Of a stretch of DNA of 64,000 nucleotides, positions 45,407 through 53,281 are shown piece after piece. Within the stretch, counting starts at the first letter, position 1. Every line of letters begins with the position of its first letter. This DNA comes from Flexistipes sp. (lineage in GTDB: Bacteria; Chrysiogenota; Deferribacteres; Deferribacterales; Flexistipitaceae). The notes beneath the pieces are model-generated. The model ran no database searches. It was given only the letters and a program-made list of their open reading frames with translations, and was not told the origin of the DNA. A program made the translations under genes and the position numbers. The stretch lies in contig NZ_JAXKVW010000001.1 in NCBI RefSeq assembly GCF_036172515.1, positions 1-64,000 on the forward strand, read 5' to 3'.

Positions 45407-45782
45407 TGAATTTGCCCGGGTTTCCCGCCCGGGCAGCATTTTAGCAAAAATACTTTTGTTTTTGATATTTTTTTCTATCTCAAATGTGTTTGCTTCTGAG
45501 CTTCAGGTAGATGAAAATAAATGGTTTTTTATCCCGGTAAATCTGCCCGAAGGCAAAAAAGGCGGCGCTGACTTTTATAGTTTCAAGGCTTCATTTGATA
45601 CAAAAAATGTGGAGCATCGATCCAAAAACAGCGGCATTGAAATAAAATTCTCAATAACAGGTACACATAAAACTACCATTGATATATACCACATCACAAA
45701 GAGCAGCTGTGCAGGCGCTTCAGTCAAGAAAATTGAAAGTATCGATTATACTGTAAATATAAAAGATAAAGAAAACAAATAG
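45399..45782 (+). CDS. Small exported protein co-transcribed with the molybdoenzyme
   Basis: 127 aa; its start overlaps the ferredoxin stop by 8 bp. Residues ~14-33 (GSILAKILLFLIFFSISNVFA) form a signal peptide or single membrane segment. The mature part starts SELQVDENKWFFIPVNLPEG and seems beta-rich, with one Cys (SSCAGASVKK). No heme or quinone motif is visible. It is the last gene of the operon, so it may be an accessory or assembly protein of the enzyme, but I do not recognise the family. Confidence 0.7.
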   Translation: MHNEFARVSRPGSILAKILLFLIFFSISNVFASELQVDENKWFFIPVNLPEGKKGGADFYSFKASFDTKNVEHRSKNSGIEIKFSITGTHKTTIDIYHITKSSCAGASVKKIESIDYTVNIKDKENK

Positions 45783-45827
45783 ATTCGTCTCATATTACCG
45801 AAATAATCCAACATTCTTTCAACGAAT

Positions 45828-45856
45828 TTGCATTTTGTGCAGGCAGGGTATATATT
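45828..45856 (+). promoter_or_regulatory. Promoter-like block similar to the one at 49.17 kb
   Basis: TTGCAT (45828-45833), 17-bp spacer, TATATT (45851-45856). The spacer end CAGGGTA and flanks are shared with the block before the SRAP-like gene. No ORF follows on this strand before the hairpin at 45888, so it may be an orphan left by insertion or drive a short RNA. Confidence 0.35.
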
Positions 45857-45887
45857 TTTAAATAATTATTTAAGAATCAGCGGGAAC

Positions 45888-45926
45888 TATCCTATCCTCA
45901 CACTTGCGAAGTGTGAGGATAGGATA
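45888..45926. repeat. Long perfect hairpin (18-bp stem, 3-nt loop)
   Basis: The left arm TATCCTATCCTCACACTT pairs perfectly with the right arm AAGTGTGAGGATAGGATA around GCG. It sits between the molybdoenzyme operon and the convergent GC-rich module. It could be a bidirectional terminator although the flanking T runs are short. The core CACACTT-nCG-AAGTGTG recurs at 56763-56779, so it is probably a dispersed repeat. Confidence 0.6.
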
Positions 45927-46024
45927 TTTGATAAATAATATAATGTGACTGGACATGGAAGACGGACATAAATCTGAATTTTTTCTTGCTTAAAGCATAG
46001 AGGAGCAAAGAAAAAAATATGGAG

Positions 46025-46489
46025 CTACTTATTATCGGTATCATATTCTTGTTTGGCTTTTTCCCAGGCATTGCTCATCGACTGGTATGCGTCTGAGAAT
46101 CCCTTTTTCATCTCTCCCCAGGCATCTGCAGAGCTGTTTTTTAAGCTTCCATACCACTCGGCAAGCTCATTTCGTTGCTGACGCAGCGCTTTCAGATTGG
46201 ACTTGGCTTTCTTTCGGACCGCCTGAGTCATTTTGTCCCAATTATTGTCAATACTGCTTTGCAGTTCATCAATTCGCTCATCAAGCTTTTTAAGTGCCTG
46301 GTCGACCTCTTTTAGAGCCTGATCCCGCTGATTAAATGTATATTGCTGAAGTGAGTTAATCAGCTCCTTTGTTTCCTTTTTGACATCCTGGGCAGTGACG
46401 GTGCCATTGCCGGATTGCGCCTGGGCAGTGGACATAAAACAGAGCGTCATCACTGCAACAATGGTTAGAATCAACGTATTATTTCGCAA
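46025..46489 (-). CDS. Exported helical coiled-coil protein
   Basis: 154 aa. Signal peptide in residues 1-24 (hydrophobic TLILTIVAVMTLCFMSTAQA, cleavage AQA-QSG). The rest is almost wholly amphipathic helix (KELINSLQQYTFNQRDQALKE...KKLDERIDELQSSID), resembling apolipoprotein-type or stress-induced periplasmic helical proteins. It ends a run of four minus-strand genes with the MscS channel and shares a tryptophan-spaced pattern (SADAWGEMKKGFSDAYQ, then SMSNAWEKA) with the next gene. Function unknown; envelope stress or channel support is a guess. Confidence 0.75.
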   Translation of the reverse strand: MRNNTLILTIVAVMTLCFMSTAQAQSGNGTVTAQDVKKETKELINSLQQYTFNQRDQALKEVDQALKKLDERIDELQSSIDNNWDKMTQAVRKKAKSNLKALRQQRNELAEWYGSLKNSSADAWGEMKKGFSDAYQSMSNAWEKAKQEYDTDNK

Positions 46490-46534
46490 AGTTCTTCTCC
46501 TTAATATGAAGTTATAAAGTGTATCGTTCTGCCC

Positions 46535-46825
46535 CTATTGACCAAAGCGGGAAGTTGCAGATTTGATTGCGCTACTGAGTGAATCCCAGGCGTTATCCAT
46601 TCCGGCCTTGAGATCTTCCCATGCATCATCACCGGCTTCCTTCAGTTCATCAAGCTTTTTACTGACAGCTTCCTGCATCGACTGTAACTCTTCAATCTGC
46701 TTGTAATATTCCAGCTGAGCATCAGCCTCAGCTGAATCCGCCTTGGCTTTAAGCTTTTCTATTTCCGCACTCCATTCATCCAGTTTGCCCTGCAGCTTTT
46801 TTTCGTATGCCTTTTTCATACTCAT
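46535..46825 (-). CDS. Small cytoplasmic coiled-coil protein
   Basis: 96 aa with GGAG 8 nt before the ATG. It is highly charged and helical throughout (KKLQGKLDEWSAEIEKLKAKA...) and ends in DDAWEDLKAGMDNAWDSLSSA, then IKSATSRFGQ. There is no signal peptide. The C-terminal repeat of W-x6-8 spacing matches the exported helical protein downstream, suggesting related or interacting proteins. Family members are often found near mechanosensitive channels in proteobacteria. The function is unknown. Confidence 0.72.
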   Translation of the reverse strand: MSMKKAYEKKLQGKLDEWSAEIEKLKAKADSAEADAQLEYYKQIEELQSMQEAVSKKLDELKEAGDDAWEDLKAGMDNAWDSLSSAIKSATSRFGQ

Positions 46826-46942
46826 GCCTATTCTCCTTTTTTTTTGATCCCCTTTTGGGGTCTGGTTAACACTTTTATTTTACTTGCAAACTTCTGAAAA
46901 TAAATTCTAACAAAGATAAATATGGCGTCTAATCCCACCAAG

Positions 46943-47773
46943 TCAAGCTTTATTTGACGGGATAGCGCATGTGGCTGGAAATTCCACACCCAAATCCAGC
47001 AGCGCCGCCTTGCCGCGCACAGTCATGTCCGTAATGAAAAGAAATTGCTGGCCTGAGTTGACCGGATAGGCTTTCAGACGATAGTGGGTTCCCCAGGGTT
47101 CTTCCTTAACAATCACAACAACTGGACTATCAAAGTACAGATAGGGACTGGTCAAGGCCACATTTTCCAGCACCTTCTGCACCTGCTGTGCGTTATGGTG
47201 GGGGTTTAGATAAAAGTCGGCAATACATTGCAGCCGCGAATCGCCATTATTAGCGTTAATGACAGGTTTATTCCAGAGGAAACTATGCGGAATCAGAACC
47301 CTGTTGTCATCCGGCGTCACAATCTCGACAGTACGTAATCCGATATGGCGCACTTCACCATACACATCTTCCAATTGAACCCAGTCCCCATTGCGGTAGT
47401 TGAACTCACCAGTAGCGACAATTCCTGCAATAAGACTGCTGGCGTAATCCTTGAGAGCAAACCCCAGAACCAGACCAAGCGAACCAAGTATCGCCACCAT
47501 GTTTTGTAAAGACGGTTCGATCAATAAGGGGATTGCCATAAAAATGGCAGCCAAAATAACCAAAAGACGAAAAAAGGGTACAATAGAGAGAACATAGAGG
47601 CGATTACGACCTGGCAGGCGGTTCGCGACCCAAGGCACAATCCTCTGAACGGCAACAATCAGCAGAATGGCTGTCACAACGATAATTGCCAGCTCCAATA
47701 GCGCTGCCGAATCGAGACTTTTAAAGATATTTCCTATCTGGTTTTCATTCGGCATGATATTCTCCATCGTCAC
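46943..47773 (-). CDS. MscS-family small mechanosensitive channel
   Basis: 276 aa (GTG 47773, or ATG 47767). Three membrane segments (~15-45, ~55-85, ~90-115), the third continuing into the MscS pore helix LGLVLGFALKDYASSLIAG. The beta domain NYRNGDWVQLEDVYGEVRHIGLR follows, and the cytoplasmic alpha-beta part contains DNRVLIPHS. It opens under membrane tension to release solutes. The start overlaps the stop of the upstream gene by 1 bp. The codon and base use are GC-richer than in most of the window, as in the neighbouring 421-aa gene, indicating transfer. Confidence 0.9.
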   Translation of the reverse strand: MTMENIMPNENQIGNIFKSLDSAALLELAIIVVTAILLIVAVQRIVPWVANRLPGRNRLYVLSIVPFFRLLVILAAIFMAIPLLIEPSLQNMVAILGSLGLVLGFALKDYASSLIAGIVATGEFNYRNGDWVQLEDVYGEVRHIGLRTVEIVTPDDNRVLIPHSFLWNKPVINANNGDSRLQCIADFYLNPHHNAQQVQKVLENVALTSPYLYFDSPVVVIVKEEPWGTHYRLKAYPVNSGQQFLFITDMTVRGKAALLDLGVEFPATCAIPSNKA

Positions 47774-49014
47774 TAGAATGAGTCGGTAAGATAGCCGTGA
47801 GCACTCAGCAACCTGCGGACCACAATGTAGGCCATTTCACGAACCTGCCAACAACCATTAGCACAATGCACTATGCCGAATTGCTGCATCTGCCCTAAAA
47901 GCCCTCGACAACGTATCGCAGAAAAAGGCAGGAGGTCACGCAGCAAAGACTCCGGCAGGCCGCCATGTAACATAATGGCGTGCAACAGGAGGCAATACTC
48001 CTCATCATTACCTATCGGTAACTCTGGTTCGGGGGGCATGGCGGTGACCCAGAGATGCTCACCGAATCGGTTTTCATCTGTGTGCATTTTCGTTTTTCCG
48101 TCAAACGGTTCTTCATATCCATCTTGTCTGTAGGTCAGACGCTCCCGCCAGTACGTTGTCGCAATTGCAACATTGCCACGACAATAGGCAGCTAGTTCCT
48201 CAAACTCTTTCTGTCGCTGTCCTTCTTCTGCGGATATGCCGGTAATTTCCTGGCCATGTTTTGCGCTATAATAGTGAATCTTCGTGTTCGACTGAGATTT
48301 CATCAGGCCGTAAATCAAACGCTGCAGTCGATCGGCGTCGAAGGCCTGCAGTGTTATGGCATCGGCCTGTGGCAATGGAAAAATACGTTGAACATAGGCC
48401 CAGGCCCAACTGTCACATCCGATCACGCCTTTACCCAGCTGTCCGCTCACAGCCAATCTCAGCAGTCGGCGTACCAGGCTCAGTCCGTTTGCGTGGCGAA
48501 GGTAGCAATGCTCCAGTTTTGGCAGAACCCAGAAAGTTCCGTATGAAGGCCAGCTATCAAACCAGCTTTTCTCGTTAAAAAGAATTTGCTCGATGGAAGG
48601 CGGCGTGATCTCTACTGCCTGATGCCTCACTCCCAGATGCGAGACGACTTCGGGGTGTTCTGAAAAAGGCTGCCCGATGAAAAACTTGACACTATTTTCA
48701 GAAAACTCGTCCGCCATCCAGTCCCGCAGTGCAGTGTCCAATGCGACTGCCACATCTTCCCATGGCAACGATGGTACCAGATGCGCCAATTGGACTCGTG
48801 GCAGGGAATAAAGGTCGTATTCTTTTTTGAACGAAACATCTAAGACATCTTTACGTCGAAATATCTGTTGAAAAAACTGCCAAGCTTTGGATACAGGTTT
48901 CTGCATGTGAACTGTCGGCACGGCGTAATCATTAGGTGGAACAAACTTCCAGATTGGGGTTCGTGGTGAATTCTCCTGCGCTTCATAGGTTTGTTCATTT
49001 ATTTTTTGTCCCAT
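47773..49014 (-). CDS. Unknown protein coupled to the MscS channel
   Basis: 413 aa from ATG 49014; a TTG at 49038 is in frame. I recognise no family. It has no signal peptide or membrane segment. It contains aromatic-rich SYGTFWVLPKLEHCYLRHANG and GCDSWAWAYVQRIFPLPQA and an acidic patch PIGNDEEYCLLLHAIMLHGGL. The C-terminal ~80 residues may be a winged-helix-like fold (GLPESLLRDLLPFSAIRCRGL, then LGQMQQFGIV). The translated stop overlaps the MscS start, so the two are made together. Base composition is distinctly GC-richer than the surrounding chromosome, consistent with acquisition from another lineage. Confidence 0.7.
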   Translation of the reverse strand: MGQKINEQTYEAQENSPRTPIWKFVPPNDYAVPTVHMQKPVSKAWQFFQQIFRRKDVLDVSFKKEYDLYSLPRVQLAHLVPSLPWEDVAVALDTALRDWMADEFSENSVKFFIGQPFSEHPEVVSHLGVRHQAVEITPPSIEQILFNEKSWFDSWPSYGTFWVLPKLEHCYLRHANGLSLVRRLLRLAVSGQLGKGVIGCDSWAWAYVQRIFPLPQADAITLQAFDADRLQRLIYGLMKSQSNTKIHYYSAKHGQEITGISAEEGQRQKEFEELAAYCRGNVAIATTYWRERLTYRQDGYEEPFDGKTKMHTDENRFGEHLWVTAMPPEPELPIGNDEEYCLLLHAIMLHGGLPESLLRDLLPFSAIRCRGLLGQMQQFGIVHCANGCWQVREMAYIVVRRLLSAHGYLTDSF

Positions 49015-49168
49015 ATAATAGCAATTACTCCTAGTCAAAGCTATCAGTAACTATGCCTTTTATTAAAACAGGAGCCGACAAATGGCAAAAAGCTGGTCAT
49101 TTAATAAAATTATAACATAAAATCATTTAAATATTAATTCAAAAATAATGTTAATTTTTTCAGTAAGT

Positions 49169-49197
49169 TTGCATTTTATACAATCAGGGTATATAAT
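49169..49197 (+). promoter_or_regulatory. Promoter of the SRAP-like gene
   Basis: TTGCAT (49169-49174), 17-bp spacer, perfect TATAAT (49192-49197). Predicted start near 49204, 47 nt before ATG 49251. The block TTTGCATTTT...CAGGGTATATAATTTT is shared with 45827-45857. Confidence 0.55.
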
Positions 49198-49250
49198 TTT
49201 CCCGACGGTTGTTTTAAAATAAGAAAAAACTGAATTTTATCAGGTGCATT

Positions 49251-49673
49251 ATGTGCGGCGGGATGATGTTTTACAGGGGAAACAGAGAATTGATTAAAGT
49301 GTTTTATCCTCAGCCGTATCCTTATGTACCGTGTATAACAAAACAACATGAGCAGATTCAGTGTATCTGGGGCAGGCGAAACAAAGAGGAATTCGCGGAA
49401 TCAGAAATCCCTGTCACCGGATGGTCGAGACTGGAAGCTATCAAAGCAGGCAAATGGCACAAATACAATCCCGAAAAAGTCTATATACTGGCCGATCAGT
49501 ACATGGAAAAAGATAAAGACGGCCAATCACACTGGTTTGAACCGCCTCAGGGTAAGTTGCCGGTGGGCCTGATGCTGAACGCCGGAGAAAATGAAAAAGT
49601 GGTTTACGTTGTAACAATACCTTCGCCTGAAGAATTTTCGCATATTCACCACCGCTGGCCGCTGTTTGGCTGA
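49251..49673 (+). CDS. Short SRAP-like protein (YedK/HMCES fold)
   Basis: 140 aa. It begins MCGG, so Cys2 would be N-terminal after Met removal, as in the abasic-site-crosslinking SRAP proteins. Other pieces fit that fold in order: CIWGRR (compare the FWG strand), a W-S-R-x-E segment (compare N-A-R-x-E-T), and KVVYVVTIPSPEEFSHIHHR-WPL (compare the final strand ending in IH-x-R-P). It is shorter than YedK (~222 aa), so it is either a compact variant or a diverged relative. SRAP proteins form thiazolidine crosslinks with abasic sites. Activity here is inferred. Confidence 0.6.
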   Translation: MCGGMMFYRGNRELIKVFYPQPYPYVPCITKQHEQIQCIWGRRNKEEFAESEIPVTGWSRLEAIKAGKWHKYNPEKVYILADQYMEKDKDGQSHWFEPPQGKLPVGLMLNAGENEKVVYVVTIPSPEEFSHIHHRWPLFG

Positions 49674-50039
49674 AAAAGAAAACGAATTATTGTAAATTGC
49701 TTTGTCATTTGTTGCAACTGCTCTTAAGCAGATTTAAATTATTAATATTATAGATAAAGATTCCCCGGCTTCGCTCGATATGTCAATTTTTACAGTCGAG
49801 GTGACAGAAAACTGTTATTTGACAATGAATGTACCCCCTCTTAATCTCCCCCTAAAATAGTGGGAGAGACCGGCTCCCCTCCTAAGATAGTAGGGTTAGG
49901 GCTTGTCCTGTTGAATGCTTAAAGCAAATTGCTAAGCCATTTATTCAACTGGGGTTGGTATGAAAAAAAGTGTTTGGAGCTTGAAGTATTCAGTATTATC
50001 TGGCAAAAAATAAACAAGTAAGCCTATAGGTGTATTTTT
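49674..50039. repeat. Non-coding interval with dispersed repeat fragments
   Basis: No gene. A degenerate copy of the CCTCGGCTTCGCTCG repeat starts near 49764. At ~49830-49905 there is a TACCCCCTCT...TCTCCCCCTA...GGGAGA block. It is an inverted copy of the block at 53125-53205 and contains short hairpins. Confidence 0.5.
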
Positions 50040-51827
50040 ATGTCTTTTGAAAAATTTTCAGCAGAAATCGGACAATTACTTTTAGATGAAAATAGTAGTA
50101 ATCAAACACAGATCAGGATTAAGGGTTATCTGAACAACAAATCCGGCAAACTTACCGGCAACAACACAGTGGACTCTTTTTTTGTAAAGCTTCGGCAAAA
50201 AGCGGCATCAGACTATGCTATTATTAAAAAACATTATGATTTCAAAGTGAGTAAAAATGAAAAAATAAGACGAATTCAGGAAATATTTTTCCCTGAAAAT
50301 CTGCTGGATTATGAAAAAACAATAGAAGCTATTCGCAAAAAAAGAAGAGTACATATCACGAAGAAATCTGAAAATCAGGTAAAAAATCCTTATAAAGAAA
50401 TTCTGATAACAGCTAATGCCCTTTTAACCATGCCTGAAGACTCCAATAACCTTCCAGACGCTTTTGTGGGAAAGATTGATTTTAATGAAAAACAGAAATA
50501 CTGGTACGACCACCCTGTGCCGGTAGATGCGCCGGACTCAGAGAATGAAATCATTTACGGTTTGACAAAATTAAACGAGTCACTTTCTGCTGCAACAGAC
50601 GAAAAAGTCACAGTTGTTTTATCCGTGAGCTGCACCCATGATTCTCTGAATACGATTGCAAAGGATTATCTGAGAGAAATACTTAAAAATTACAAATTAG
50701 ACCGGATAAAAGTATATGCCTTTACGGAAGAAGATGTGGGCAAAATGCTAAACCTCATTTTCCCCGGCGATAATGAAAAATACAACAATATAAAGGAAAC
50801 TATCGGGGTTCAGGGCAAATACGGGAGACATTACAGCTTTTTAAAAGCAGTTGCCGCCTTCTGGAAATATTATGTGGATTCAAATATAAAGGCAACATTC
50901 AAAATAGATTTGGATCAGGTATTTGACCAAAAAACCCTTAAAAAATACACCGGAAAGTATGCCTTTGAAAATTTCAAAGATGATTTTTGGGGTGCATCCG
51001 GTACAGACAGTAATGGTGAAAAAGTCAGGCTTGGAATGATTGCCGGGTCATTGGTGAATGATTATGATATAGACAAATCTCTGTTTGTTCCCGATGTCAA
51101 AAAACCGGACAGTTCGCAAATGGCATACGATAAATTTATTTTTAACTCGCAGAAACCTCAGTATATATCGACAATTGCAGAAATGGGCACAAGATACAAA
51201 AATGGAGATAATCCGATAATAAGATACCATGTCACCGGAGGCACCAACGGCATACTGGTGGAAGATTTAATCAGCTATAAACCGTTTACACCTGGTTTTA
51301 TTGGAAGAGCTGAAGATCAGGCTTTTATTCTCTCTGTTATAGATAAGAAAGTGGATGGGAAATACCTGAGATACTACCACAGCGATTCCCTGGTAATGAG
51401 GCACGATAAACACAGTCTGGTCAAAAGGACGATAGAAAAATCGGAAACATCAAAAATGGTCGGTGATTATGAGCGGATTTTACTGTTCAGCTATTATGTT
51501 GATAAAATATTAAACAAATATGATTATATAAAAGAGGAGTTGTTCCCTTTCACATCCTGCTTCATAAGCAAAACTCCTTATATAATTATATATTTCAGAG
51601 CATTACTGAAAGCTTACACTCTGGCAGAAGAAAATGAAACGAACGCTGGAGAGTTTTTGCTGAATTTATCTGATAGATTAAATAACGTAATTGATCATAT
51701 AGACAACAGTTATTACTATAAACAGTATTTAAAAGAAAAGCAGGCATGGGAAGAATTTTACGATCATTTTGATGAATATAAAAGATTTCCGGAATCATTC
51801 ATCTCAAGCTTATCAGTTACCGATTAA
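50040..51827 (+). CDS. Large protein with glycosyltransferase-A-like features
   Basis: 595 aa, soluble, no signal peptide. An N-terminal ~130-residue helical segment is followed by a long alpha/beta region. There is a D-x-D-like element in TFKIDLDQVFD (~290), a hydrophobic strand pattern KVTVVLSVSCTHDSLNTIA, and an acidic-helix motif FIGRAEDQAFILSVI like the ED(x) catalytic motif of family 2 glycosyltransferases. These suggest transfer of a sugar from a nucleotide donor, but overall similarity is weak. It stands alone, flanked by repeats. Alternative: a nucleotidyl- or sugar-binding protein of unknown class. Confidence 0.5.
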   Translation: MSFEKFSAEIGQLLLDENSSNQTQIRIKGYLNNKSGKLTGNNTVDSFFVKLRQKAASDYAIIKKHYDFKVSKNEKIRRIQEIFFPENLLDYEKTIEAIRKKRRVHITKKSENQVKNPYKEILITANALLTMPEDSNNLPDAFVGKIDFNEKQKYWYDHPVPVDAPDSENEIIYGLTKLNESLSAATDEKVTVVLSVSCTHDSLNTIAKDYLREILKNYKLDRIKVYAFTEEDVGKMLNLIFPGDNEKYNNIKETIGVQGKYGRHYSFLKAVAAFWKYYVDSNIKATFKIDLDQVFDQKTLKKYTGKYAFENFKDDFWGASGTDSNGEKVRLGMIAGSLVNDYDIDKSLFVPDVKKPDSSQMAYDKFIFNSQKPQYISTIAEMGTRYKNGDNPIIRYHVTGGTNGILVEDLISYKPFTPGFIGRAEDQAFILSVIDKKVDGKYLRYYHSDSLVMRHDKHSLVKRTIEKSETSKMVGDYERILLFSYYVDKILNKYDYIKEELFPFTSCFISKTPYIIIYFRALLKAYTLAEENETNAGEFLLNLSDRLNNVIDHIDNSYYYKQYLKEKQAWEEFYDHFDEYKRFPESFISSLSVTD

Positions 51828-51898
51828 AAATTATATCCGGCCAAATATTCAAAAAATCTCTTAAATATTGCAAAGATATTATGCTATTATTAATAAAT

Positions 51899-52387
51899 CA
51901 AGTTTCGCACTTCATTTTGTATAGCATTCGCTTTTAGCGAATATATAGAATGTTAAACATATTTACCAGTCTAAAAGACTGTTGGCACCCTCCCATTTTT
52001 TAGAGCTATGAAAATACGCAGATATTGTTAGTACATAGATAGAGATCCCTCGGCTTCGCTCGGGATGACATAAATTGTTGTCATTTCGAACAAAGTGAGA
52101 AATCTCTGCCATATAAAACGACATAACGAATAAATATACAACTGTGTTTAATATTGGGGTATCTTTATGAGCGAAAACCCCGATATTAAGATAAAGTATT
52201 GTCAAATAGCATAAGTACAAAAATTTTGGGAGGTTGCTAATAAAAGACTGGTGCTAGCCATAGGCATCCTTGCGAAACCCTGTGGAAACAGGGTTGTGGC
52301 AATCTCAAAACAAGAAAAATAGTGAGATTGCTTCGTCGTTTTCACTCCTCGCAAAGACGTGAAAACAGTGTAAGTGCGAAACTTGAA
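51899..52387. mobile_element. MITE copy, interrupted by a second element
   Basis: The ends CAAGTTTCGCACTT (51899-51912) and AAGTGCGAAACTTG (52372-52385) form perfect 14-bp inverted repeats. Possible target duplications are TAATAAAT (left) and TAATAAGT (right, after two extra bases). When the 261-bp insert and one 8-bp duplication are removed, 218 bp remain, essentially the size of the 63.7-kb copy and collinear with its reverse complement. It carries no ORF. Its right end lies ~30 bp before the PilZ gene. Confidence 0.85.
51981..52241. mobile_element. Second small element nested in the MITE
   Basis: 261 bp flanked by the perfect direct repeat AAAAGACT (51973-51980 and 52242-52249). The ends are imperfect inverted repeats: GTTGGCACCCTCCCA at the left and, read inwards, ATTAGCAACCTCCCA at the right. 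Internally it contains the AGAGATCCCTCGGCTTCGCTCG repeat also seen at 62.15 kb and an inverted ATTGGGGTATC / GATATT pair. No ORF for a transposase. Confidence 0.8.
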
Positions 52388-52417
52388 TAATAAGTAATAA
52401 TTTTCACAGGAAGGAAT

Positions 52418-53065
52418 ATGTTAGGTATAGATAATTATTATGTGATAGGTTGCAGCATATACTGTATTAATGAAGATTTGTCAGTTTACGGCATATGGGT
52501 TACCAACATTAATACCAGCTCAACAGAGCTGTTGTTCCTGCAGGACAATCTTTTTTATCTTTTTACCAGTCTTGAAAAAAACATATCAGATGACACCGCT
52601 TTACAATGTAAAAGCTGCAGCAATTTTGACTGCTCTGTTCAAATATCCGAGGACAGTCTGAAAATACTTACCAACACAATTTACGGTCTGGAAAAAAGCA
52701 ACAGGAGAAGTGAAAGGTATCCTTTGAAAATGAGTGCTGATCTTGTTGAAATATCCGGATCTCATTTACCAGAAGATACCGAAATAACGATTAACGACTT
52801 AAGTCTTGGCGGGGTTCAGTGCGAAGCAGACAGAGACAGCATTTCTTTAAAAGCTAATGATAAAATGAAAATCGACCTTCGCAAATCACTCAAAAATTTT
52901 CCGGGACTGTCCATAATTTCAACAGATGAGACTCACACTGCCATAGAAGGAACCGTTATCTGGACAATGGGAAACAGATTTGGAGTGGAAATCAATCCTG
53001 AAAACAAGAATTACGGCACATTAAAAATAATCGTGGAGGAGATAATTAACAGAGTCCGCACATAA
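52418..53065 (+). CDS. PilZ-domain protein (predicted c-di-GMP receptor)
   Basis: 215 aa, GGAAGGA before the ATG. The N-terminal ~90 residues form an unassigned domain with a Cys-rich LQCKSCSNFDCSVQ. The PilZ domain (~94-215) has the c-di-GMP-binding R96-x3-R100 in NRRSERYP and D-x-S-x2-G in INDLSLGGVQC. It probably regulates motility, adhesion or surface polysaccharide in response to c-di-GMP. It is monocistronic; the nearby MITE end supplies its upstream DNA. Confidence 0.85.
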   Translation: MLGIDNYYVIGCSIYCINEDLSVYGIWVTNINTSSTELLFLQDNLFYLFTSLEKNISDDTALQCKSCSNFDCSVQISEDSLKILTNTIYGLEKSNRRSERYPLKMSADLVEISGSHLPEDTEITINDLSLGGVQCEADRDSISLKANDKMKIDLRKSLKNFPGLSIISTDETHTAIEGTVIWTMGNRFGVEINPENKNYGTLKIIVEEIINRVRT

Positions 53066-53124
53066 AACTCAGCAAAACTAGTTTATCAGAAAATTACTTC
53101 TATTTTAATAACTTTAAATAAATA

Positions 53125-53205
53125 CCCCATCCTACCCTTCCTCTAAGTTAGGGGAAGGGACTTTCTTCTCCCCCTGGATTAGGGGGAGATGTAGAGAGGG
53201 GGTAT
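53125..53205. repeat. Dispersed GC-rich hairpin repeat in a convergent gap
   Basis: It contains two hairpins: CCCTTCCTCTAA-g-TTAGGGGAAGGG (53135-53159, one wobble) and TCTCCCCCT-ggatt-AGGGGGAGA (53167-53189). An inverted diverged copy lies at ~49830-49905. An 18-bp perfect palindrome GCAGGGCTTAAGCCCTGC follows at 53237-53254. In this place they could terminate transcription from both sides. Confidence 0.6.
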
Positions 53206-53281
53206 ATTTTGTTTCCGAACAGAGTCCAGTACACCTGCAGGGCTTAAGCCCTGCTTCCGGATTTATTCAAAGCTTTTATTT

